Part shown: positions 5,703 to 10,465 of the stretch, in pieces | How the letters are laid out: each line of letters begins with the position of its first letter | Numbering within the stretch: the first letter of the stretch is position 1 | Assembly: GCA_044870295.1 (NCBI GenBank) | Contig: JBIOYQ010000164.1 | Coordinates: 1-10,465 of the forward strand | Direction of reading: 5' to 3' | Source: AC-52 sp044870295 | GTDB taxonomy: Bacteria > Actinomycetota > UBA4738 | DNA: 10,465 bases | Notes under the pieces: generated by a model | The model's input: the letters and a program-made list of their open reading frames with translations, nothing else | What the model was told of the DNA's origin: nothing | The model's database searches: none | Position numbers and translations under genes: made by a program

Positions 5703-7415
5703 CTAGAGGGGGATGTTGCCGTGCTTGCGCGGTGGGACCTGCTCCCGCTTCGTGTGGAGCACGCGGAGGGCCTTGATCAGCCGGGACCGCGTCTCGGCCG
5801 GCTCGATCACATCGTCGACGTAGCCGCGCTCGGCGGCGAAGTACGGGTTGCCGAACTGGGCGTCGTACTGCGCGATCAGCTCGCGGCGCTTCGCCGCGGG
5901 ATCGGCCGCTTTCTGGATCTCTCTGCGGAAGATGACGTTGACCGCGCCCTCGCTTCCCATGACCGCGATCTCCGCCGTTGGCCAGGCGAAGGACACGTCC
6001 GCCCGCAGATGCTTCGAGTTCATGACCACGTACGCCCCGCCGTACGCCTTGCGCGTGATCACGGTCATCTTCGGCACGGTGGCCTCGGCGAACGCGTAGA
6101 GGAGCTTGGCGCCCCTGCGGATGATGCCTCCGTACTCCTGCGCGGTGCCCGGAAGGAAGCCGGGCACGTCCTCGAACACCACCAGCGGGATGTTGAACGC
6201 GTCGCAGAAACGGATGAACCTGGCGGCCTTCTCGGATGAGTCGAAGTCGAGGGTTCCGGCCAGCACCTTGGGCTGGTTCGCCACGATCCCGATCGACCGG
6301 CCGTCCAGCCGGGCGAACCCGATGAGGATGTTGCCCGCCCACAGCGGGAAGACCTCGAAGAACTCGCCATCGTCGACCACCCGTCGGATCACATCCTTCA
6401 TGTCGTACGGAGCCCGTGGCGAATCCGGCACCACGGTGTTCAAGGCCTCGTCCCGGCGGTCGGGGTCATCCCGCGACGCGAACGCCGGCGGGTCCTCCAG
6501 GTTGTTCGCCGGGAGGAACGACAGGAGGTATCGGACCTGCGAGAGACAGTCGGCCTCGTCGTCCGCGATGAAGCTGGCGATGCCCGACCGGCTGGCGTGC
6601 GTGTTCGCCCCTCCGAGCTCCTCGAAGGTGACGTCCTCGCCGGTCACGGCCCTGATCACGTCCGGACCGGTGATGAACATGTGCGACGTGCCCTTGACCA
6701 TGAAGACGAAGTCCGTGATGGCGGGGGAGTACACGGCGCCGCCGGCGCACGGACCCATGATCAGCGAGATCTGCGGGACCACGCCGCTGGCGCGGACGTT
6801 GCGGTCGAAGATGTAGCCATACCCGGCCAGGCTGGCCGCTCCTTCCTGGATGCGGGCTCCGCCCGAGTCGTTGATCCCGATGACCGGCGCGCCGACCGAG
6901 ACGGCCATGTCCATGATCTTGCAGATCTTCTCGGCCATGACCTCGCCCAACGACCCGCCGAAGACGGTGAAGTCCTGGCTGAACACGAAGACCTTCCGCC
7001 CGTCGATGGTTCCCCAGCCGGTGACCACGCCGTCCGTGTAGGGGCGGATGCGGTCCAGCCCGTACGTGCCGAGGCGATGGCGCGTCAGCACGTCGGTCTC
7101 GACGAACGAGCCGGCATCCAGCAGGAGCTCGAGACGTTCCCGGGCGGTCAGCTTGCCCCGGGCGTGCTGGCGCTCGATGGCCTCGCTCCCACCTCCGAGG
7201 CGAGCCTTCTCGTGCAGCTCGAGCAGGTCGTCGATACGCTCGCGCACGGTGGCCCGGTGCGGCGCCGGCGCTTCCTTCAGCTGGGGCCGATCGGCCGGCC
7301 GCTCCGCCCCCGGGACGACGCCGTCCCGGCTGGCAGCGGCCTCGGTCTCCGGCGAGTCCTCGGCGTAGGCCTCACCGGCTTCCTCCCGCTCGCGCTCCTC
7401 CTTGGTGTCCGCCAT
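5703..7415 (-). CDS. acyl-CoA carboxylase carboxyltransferase (beta) subunit, PccB/AccD-like
   Basis: A 570-residue carboxyltransferase that moves CO2 from carboxybiotin to an acyl-CoA, giving malonyl- or methylmalonyl-CoA. The conserved core starts at about 80 (ERQHARGKLTARERLELLLD). The N-terminal half carries NDSGGARIQEG (182-192) and the oxyanion region GPCAGGAVYSPA (221-232). The C-terminal half carries DVPGFLPGTAQEYGG (416-430) and KAYGGAYVVMNSKHL (456-470), ending in the family's usual PPRKHGNIPL. The residue that decides acyl chain length in PccB enzymes (Asp in the AYDVM context) is V463 here. The first 55 residues are an acidic, alanine/proline-rich extension beyond the usual start, and no better internal start was found. 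The biotin carboxylase/biotin carrier alpha subunit is not in the window. The gene lies 11 bases after a VOC gene and 4 before the epsilon gene. Confidence 0.95.
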   Translation of the reverse strand: MADTKEEREREEAGEAYAEDSPETEAAASRDGVVPGAERPADRPQLKEAPAPHRATVRERIDDLLELHEKARLGGGSEAIERQHARGKLTARERLELLLDAGSFVETDVLTRHRLGTYGLDRIRPYTDGVVTGWGTIDGRKVFVFSQDFTVFGGSLGEVMAEKICKIMDMAVSVGAPVIGINDSGGARIQEGAASLAGYGYIFDRNVRASGVVPQISLIMGPCAGGAVYSPAITDFVFMVKGTSHMFITGPDVIRAVTGEDVTFEELGGANTHASRSGIASFIADDEADCLSQVRYLLSFLPANNLEDPPAFASRDDPDRRDEALNTVVPDSPRAPYDMKDVIRRVVDDGEFFEVFPLWAGNILIGFARLDGRSIGIVANQPKVLAGTLDFDSSEKAARFIRFCDAFNIPLVVFEDVPGFLPGTAQEYGGIIRRGAKLLYAFAEATVPKMTVITRKAYGGAYVVMNSKHLRADVSFAWPTAEIAVMGSEGAVNVIFRREIQKAADPAAKRRELIAQYDAQFGNPYFAAERGYVDDVIEPAETRSRLIKALRVLHTKREQVPPRKHGNIPL

Positions 7416-7426
7416 CGGCCCCGAGT

Positions 7427-7837
7427 CTATCCCTCCGCCGGTGGCGCCCGGACCACGCAGAACTCGTTGCCCTCCGGGTCGCCCAGAACGATGAACGCGT
7501 CATCGGGATCCCGCGATCGCCACAGCTCCGTGGCGCCCAGGTCCTTCAACCTGGCGACTTCGCCCTCCTCGTCGGGCGCGTAGAGATCGAGGTGAACCCG
7601 GTTCTTCACGACCTTGCCCTCTGGAACTCTTTGGAAGCCGAGCCCTGGGGACCCGGCGACCGGGTTCCGCAGGGCCACCCAGTCGGGATCGTCGGTCCAC
7701 TCGTCCAGGTCCTCGGGCTCCTCCGGCCGGTGCCGAACCCGGAACCCCGTGGCGTCGCGCCAGAAGCGAGCGACGCCCCGCGGATCGGCGCAATCGAACA
7801 CGACCCCTCCGATCCATATCCGCCGCTCGTCGCTCAT
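7427..7837 (-). CDS. VOC family protein (glyoxalase-like domain)
   Basis: A 136-residue single-module vicinal oxygen chelate protein. Family marks are IGGVVFDCADPRGVARFW (9-26), DDPDWVALRNP (49-59), VHLDLYAPDEEGEVARLKDLG (81-101, in two parts around PD) and FIVLGDPEGNEFCVVR (115-130). H82 and E125 are at the positions where VOC proteins carry metal ligands. This subgroup (glyoxalase_6-like) is common in actinobacteria and mostly uncharacterised; antibiotic-resistance and dioxygenase roles exist in the superfamily but nothing here points to either. It is first in the five-gene minus-strand run, 11 bases before the carboxylase gene. It has no Shine-Dalgarno sequence and a likely leaderless promoter. 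Confidence 0.85.
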   Translation of the reverse strand: MSDERRIWIGGVVFDCADPRGVARFWRDATGFRVRHRPEEPEDLDEWTDDPDWVALRNPVAGSPGLGFQRVPEGKVVKNRVHLDLYAPDEEGEVARLKDLGATELWRSRDPDDAFIVLGDPEGNEFCVVRAPPAEG

Positions 7838-7843
7838 GGCTGT

Positions 7844-7869
7844 CGAGCGTAGCGCGTCTCGAACGCTCG
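7844..7869. repeat. inverted repeat, possible operator in divergent promoter region
   Basis: CGAGCGT (7844-7850) and its exact reverse complement ACGCTCG (7863-7869) are separated by 12 bases. The centre-to-centre distance is 19 bases, about two helical turns, which suits a dimeric regulator. The left arm covers the likely -10 box of the VOC gene. There is no T-run, so a terminator is unlikely. A chance 7-bp match in GC-rich DNA is possible. Confidence 0.35.
7846..7851 (-). promoter_or_regulatory. predicted -10 box of the VOC-carboxylase operon
   Basis: TACGCT on the minus strand is followed by eight bases and ATG 7837, the spacing expected for leaderless or near-leaderless transcription. 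No -35 box is convincing. It overlaps the left arm of the inverted repeat at 7844-7869. Confidence 0.4.
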
Positions 7870-7896
7870 TCGGGACGGCGTGTCGGTGGTGGGCTC

Positions 7897-7902
7897 TAGC
7901 AT
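7897..7902 (+). promoter_or_regulatory. predicted -10 box of the PD-(D/E)XK nuclease gene
   Basis: TAGCAT is followed by nine bases and ATG 7912, with no Shine-Dalgarno sequence between. This spacing suggests a leaderless transcript. No clear -35 box was found. Confidence 0.35.
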
Positions 7903-7911
7903 CCGCATACG

Positions 7912-9024
7912 ATGGACCTCACGCCCGCCCAGCAACGCACCGTGGACCTCCTGATTGGCCGCGGACCACCTCCGGTGTTCGATACCGACCTGGCCGAACG
8001 CGTGCGGTCGCGATTGGAGGCGGCGCTGCGCGGATCCGGCATCGCCCCGGGCCATGACCCCTTGTGGCTGGGCAAGAGCCGGCTGAACGAGCACCAGCGG
8101 TGCGAGGGGCTGTTCCAGGCAGCGCTGAGCGGGGAGGGCCCCGGGTTCGAGCATTCGGTTCGAACGGCCATCGGATCGCTGTTCCACAAGGCCATCGAGA
8201 TCGACGTCACGACGGAGCGGGCCTTCGACCCGCACTCGGTCTGCGAGCGGGCGGCGGTGAGGCTGAGCGACGGCGACGCGTCCTTCGCCGGGTACTGGTC
8301 GCTCCTCGACGCGATGGATCGCGCGGAGCACGTGGCCGGTTCGGGCCGCCAGCTGGCGCTGTTCCGCGATTCCTTCCCGCCCCTACCCCGACGGTGGGCT
8401 CCCCAGCCGGAGCTTCGGCTGCGGGTCCGCCTCATCGGCGGCGCCGTGGTCCTCTCGGGCACGCCCGACCTCGTCCTGGGCCGGACCCGTCGACTGGTGT
8501 TCGACTTCAAGACGGGCCGCGCATGGCCGGAGCATCCCGAGGACATGCGGTTCTACGCGCTGCTCCTGCTCCTGAGGACCGGTGTCCCGCCCTATCGGGT
8601 GGCCACCTTCTTCCTGGATTCGGGGGAGTGGCAGGCCGAGGACGTGGACGAGGCGATGCTGACACGAGCGGCCGACCGGGTGGTCATGGCCGCTGCGTCC
8701 GCGGTCGAGCTGCGGGCCGGTCGAGCACCCCGGCTGACTGGGGGCGGACACTGCCGGTGGTGCCCGCGGCGATCATCATGCCCGGCGGTGAGCCCTTGGT
8801 TCGGAGGGGAGGAGAACCGGGAATCATCTGCCCGGGTTCTGTTGCTACCGCACGGTAGCCTGGCCTATGGTTCGGCGATCTCCTTCGCGCCCACGGAGAC
8901 AGGGGCGACCTCGAGGAGCGATGACGATGGCGAAGGGTTTGCTCGAGATCGGACGGCTCCCCCCGCTGGGCCAGGTCCCCCGCGAGATGTTCGCGCAGGT
9001 CATCCGGCCCGAGCGATTCGGTGA
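7912..9024 (+). CDS. RecB/Cas4/AddB-type PD-(D/E)XK nuclease with Fe-S cysteines
   Basis: The frame encodes 370 residues. The nuclease core shows GSLFHKAIE (88-96, H92), PQPELRLRV (165-173, E167), SGTPDLVLG (182-190, D186) and VFDFKTG (196-202, D198, K200), which fit the H, E, D and D-x-K metal site. The usual Q-x3-Y helix appears as MRFYALLLL (212-220). Cysteines C64, C281, C284 and C290 form the split pattern C...C-x2-C-x5-C known from AddB and Cas4, where they hold a 4Fe-4S cluster. The role is probably DNA end processing or repair; no helicase, Cas gene or repeat array is near. Residues after about 296 have no family features, overlap the ccr promoter and run 98 bases into ccr. The true C-terminus or a sequence error near 8800 should therefore be considered. 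Confidence 0.8.
   Translation: MDLTPAQQRTVDLLIGRGPPPVFDTDLAERVRSRLEAALRGSGIAPGHDPLWLGKSRLNEHQRCEGLFQAALSGEGPGFEHSVRTAIGSLFHKAIEIDVTTERAFDPHSVCERAAVRLSDGDASFAGYWSLLDAMDRAEHVAGSGRQLALFRDSFPPLPRRWAPQPELRLRVRLIGGAVVLSGTPDLVLGRTRRLVFDFKTGRAWPEHPEDMRFYALLLLLRTGVPPYRVATFFLDSGEWQAEDVDEAMLTRAADRVVMAAASAVELRAGRAPRLTGGGHCRWCPRRSSCPAVSPWFGGEENRESSARVLLLPHGSLAYGSAISFAPTETGATSRSDDDGEGFARDRTAPPAGPGPPRDVRAGHPARAIR
8842..8871 (+). promoter_or_regulatory. predicted promoter of ccr
   Basis: TTGCTA (8842-8847) as -35 and TATGGT (8866-8871) as -10 are separated by 18 bases. This predicts a start point around 8878-8880 and a leader of about 48 bases before ATG 8927. The 16-bp palindrome at 8844-8859 overlaps the -35 box and much of the spacer. 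The promoter lies within the C-terminal part of the open nuclease frame. Confidence 0.5.
8844..8859. promoter_or_regulatory. 16-bp palindrome, likely operator of ccr
   Basis: GCTACCG (8844-8850), a CA spacer and CGGTAGC (8853-8859) make a perfect 7-bp inverted repeat. Its place across the -35 box and spacer suits a TetR- or GntR-type repressor dimer. There is no T-run and the loop is only two bases, so a terminator is unlikely. No regulator gene is visible in the window. Confidence 0.55.
8914..8918 (+). promoter_or_regulatory. ribosome binding site of ccr
   Basis: AGGAG lies 8 bases before ATG 8927 but only 2 bases before ATG 8921. This supports ATG 8927 as the true start. Confidence 0.7.
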
Positions 9025-10171
9025 GCCAAAGGACGCCTTCCAGGTCGAGGTGATCGGAACCCCATCACCGGGTCCCGGAGAGGCGCTCGTGCTCGTGATG
9101 GCGGCCGGGATCAACTACAACAACGTGTGGGCCGCCAGGGGCGTCCCGCTGGACGTGACGAAGGTCCACGCTCGCTTGGGCGAGCCGGACGAATTCCACA
9201 TCGGCGGGAGCGATGCCTCCGGTGTCGTGTGGGCCGTGGGCGATGGCGTCTCGAACGTGGCGGTGGGCGACCACGTGGTGATCCACTGCGGACAGTGGGA
9301 TCCGGACGATCCCGTGGTCGTGGCGGGCGATGACCCCGGGTTCGCCGCGTCCTTCCGGATCTGGGGCTACGAGACGAACTGGGGATCGTTCGCCCAGTTC
9401 ACCAAGGTCCAGGCTCACCAGTGCCTGCCGAAGGCGCCCCATCTGTCGTGGGAGCAGGCCGCCGCGCCAACGCTGGTCGGCGCCACGGCCTACCGGATGC
9501 TCCTCGGGTGGCCGCCGCACACGGTCCGGGACGGCGACGCCGTCCTGGTGTGGGGCGGGGCGGGAGGACTGGGCAGCATGGCCATCCAGATCGTGCGGGA
9601 GATGGGCGGCAGGGCCGTTGCCGTCGTGTCCTCGGAGGAGAAGGCCGAGTTCTGTTTGAAGCTCGGCGCTGCGGGGACCATCGACCGCCGGGAGTTCTCG
9701 CACTGGGGCATGCCGCCGCACTGGAGCGACACGGAGGCGTTCGCGCAATGGGCCGAGGGCGCCAAGGCCTTCGGCAAGGCCATCTGGGACGCCCTGGGCG
9801 AGAAGCGCAGCCCACGCATCGTGTTCGAGCACCCGGGCGAGGAGACCGTCCCTACCTCGATCTTCGTGTGCGACACCGGCGGCATGGTGGTGATCTGCGC
9901 CGGCACCACCGGCTACAACGCGGTGTCGGACCTCCGCTACCTCTGGATGCGCCAGAAGCGACTGCAGGGGTCCCACTTCGCCAACGACGAGCAGTCGACA
10001 GCGTTCAACCAACTGGTCGTGGACGGCCGAATCGACCCGTGTCTCTCGGAGACGTTCGAGTTCGCCGACATCGGGACGGCCCACCAGCTCATGGGCGAGA
10101 ACCGCCACCCCGAGGGCAACATGGCGGCGCTGGTCTCATCGCCGGCGCGTGGGTTGACCGGCCTGCCGTAG
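8927..10171 (+). CDS. ccr: crotonyl-CoA carboxylase/reductase
   Basis: A 414-residue MDR-superfamily enzyme that reductively carboxylates crotonyl-CoA to (2S)-ethylmalonyl-CoA with NADPH and CO2, the key step of the ethylmalonyl-CoA pathway. The N-terminus reads LLEIGRLPPLGQVPREM, then GINYNNVWAARGVP (61-74) and HIGGSDASGVVWAVGD (91-106). IWGYETNWGSFAQFTKV lies at 145-161. The nucleotide loop is VWGGAGGLGSMAIQ (208-221). FGKAIWD, VFEHPGEETVP and KRLQGSHFAN (344-353) are Ccr signatures. By comparison with Kitasatospora Ccr, the CO2-pocket residues correspond to the NYNN asparagine, Y148 (Phe in Kitasatospora), E149 and H350. The sequence recalled for the Rhodobacter enzyme looks closer than the longer Streptomyces type. 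ATG 8927 is chosen from the ribosome site. The gene is convergent with the epimerase gene, 21 bases away. Confidence 0.95.
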   Translation: MAKGLLEIGRLPPLGQVPREMFAQVIRPERFGEPKDAFQVEVIGTPSPGPGEALVLVMAAGINYNNVWAARGVPLDVTKVHARLGEPDEFHIGGSDASGVVWAVGDGVSNVAVGDHVVIHCGQWDPDDPVVVAGDDPGFAASFRIWGYETNWGSFAQFTKVQAHQCLPKAPHLSWEQAAAPTLVGATAYRMLLGWPPHTVRDGDAVLVWGGAGGLGSMAIQIVREMGGRAVAVVSSEEKAEFCLKLGAAGTIDRREFSHWGMPPHWSDTEAFAQWAEGAKAFGKAIWDALGEKRSPRIVFEHPGEETVPTSIFVCDTGGMVVICAGTTGYNAVSDLRYLWMRQKRLQGSHFANDEQSTAFNQLVVDGRIDPCLSETFEFADIGTAHQLMGENRHPEGNMAALVSSPARGLTGLP

Positions 10172-10192
10172 GAGCTGCCGCCCCGCGCCCGA

Positions 10193-10465
10193 CTACGACT
10201 CTTGGACCAACTCCACCAGGACGCCCCGGAACCCCTTGGGATGGACGAAGGCGACCGTCGTGCCCCGCGATCCCGGCCGCGGCCGCTCGTCGACCAACGG
10301 GATGCCGGCCGCGCGAAGACGCTCCAGCGCGCTCGCCACGTCACGAACGCGATAGCCCACGTGGTGGACGCCCTCGCCGCGCCGCTCCAGGAATCGCCCG
10401 ACCGGGGTATCCGGTCCGAGCGCCCCCAACAGCTGCACGTACGAAGAGCCGACCGCGAACATCAC
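10193..10465 (-). CDS. mce: methylmalonyl/ethylmalonyl-CoA epimerase, C-terminal part
   Basis: The last 90 codons and TAG stop (10195-10193) of a VOC-fold epimerase that interconverts the 2R and 2S forms of methylmalonyl-CoA, and in related enzymes ethylmalonyl-CoA. The start lies beyond the right edge. The family is recognised from MFAVGSSYVQLLGAL near the left of the fragment and from EGVHHVGYRVRDV, which carries the metal-binding histidine of the second module. The end, VAFVHPKGFRGVLVELVQ, includes the H-P-K-x2-x-G-V-L-V-E-L pattern with the glutamate ligand. Full-length members have about 135-150 residues, so some 50 residues are missing because of the window edge, not damage. Its position next to ccr supports a shared role in C4-C5 acyl-CoA metabolism, though the two genes are convergent and not co-transcribed. 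Confidence 0.9.
   Translation of the reverse strand: MMFAVGSSYVQLLGALGPDTPVGRFLERRGEGVHHVGYRVRDVASALERLRAAGIPLVDERPRPGSRGTTVAFVHPKGFRGVLVELVQES

Noticed and set aside
4609..5776. Plus-strand open frames opposite the GT4, cupin and epsilon genes
   Set aside because: Low-complexity R/P/G-rich composition, no start signals, and opposite to genes with clear family motifs.
6597..7583. Plus-strand open frame opposite the carboxylase beta gene
   Set aside because: It is the complement of a highly conserved carboxyltransferase; its composition is that of a shadow frame.
7912..8800. Cas4 of a CRISPR system
   Set aside because: The Cas4-like Fe-S nuclease pattern is present, but no repeat-spacer array and no Cas1/Cas2 are in the window.
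8867..8926. Longer ccr start at ATG 8867
   Set aside because: ATG 8867 lies inside the predicted -10 box, and the 20 extra residues are arginine/proline-rich. AGGAG is spaced for ATG 8927.
9065..10108. Minus-strand 347-codon frame opposite ccr
   Set aside because: Histidine/arginine-rich antisense frame over a strongly conserved enzyme; no ribosome site or family motif.

Overview
The window looks like a chromosomal segment of a high-GC actinobacterium (phylum Actinomycetota), probably from a lineage outside the well-studied genera. The sequence is GC-rich throughout. An acyl-CoA carboxylase beta subunit is followed directly by the small epsilon subunit typical of actinobacterial acyl-CoA carboxylases. 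GTG starts are common. Several first-in-operon genes have a TAnnnT box 6 to 9 bases before the start codon and no Shine-Dalgarno sequence, which fits leaderless transcription. No rRNA, tRNA, insertion sequence, prophage gene or CRISPR array was seen.

Layout: (1) 2-169, +, the C-terminal end of a SMI1/KNR4-like protein. (2) 172-2760, a minus-strand three-gene operon transcribed from right to left: family 2 glycosyltransferase, NAD-type 6-phosphogluconate dehydrogenase, and a metal-dependent cyclase-family hydrolase whose GTG start overlaps the preceding stop. (3) 2820-3926, +, a single-pass membrane protein with a proline-rich cytoplasmic tail, a fibronectin type III domain and an unrecognised four-cysteine C-terminal domain. 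It is divergent from the glycosyltransferase operon. (4) 3952-7837, a minus-strand five-gene run: VOC protein, acyl-CoA carboxylase beta, epsilon, cupin, family 4 glycosyltransferase. (5) 7912-9024, +, a RecB/Cas4-type PD-(D/E)XK nuclease with a four-cysteine Fe-S signature. (6) 8927-10171, +, crotonyl-CoA carboxylase/reductase behind its own promoter and a 16-bp palindrome. (7) 10193-10465, -, the C-terminal part of methylmalonyl/ethylmalonyl-CoA epimerase.

The metabolic theme is acyl-CoA carboxylation. Ccr makes ethylmalonyl-CoA from crotonyl-CoA, the epimerase interconverts (2R/2S)-methylmalonyl- or ethylmalonyl-CoA, and the carboxylase makes malonyl- or methylmalonyl-CoA. Together they suggest an ethylmalonyl-CoA pathway or a supply of extender units, although the remaining pathway genes are not in view. 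The two glycosyltransferases suggest glycan or glycolipid synthesis.

Most of the window is ordinary metabolism. The parts most worth a second look are the palindrome across the ccr promoter, the nuclease reading frame that runs through that promoter into ccr, the valine at the usual specificity position of the carboxylase beta subunit, and the uncharacterised C-terminal domain of the FnIII membrane protein. There is no clear sign of a wholly new multi-gene system.
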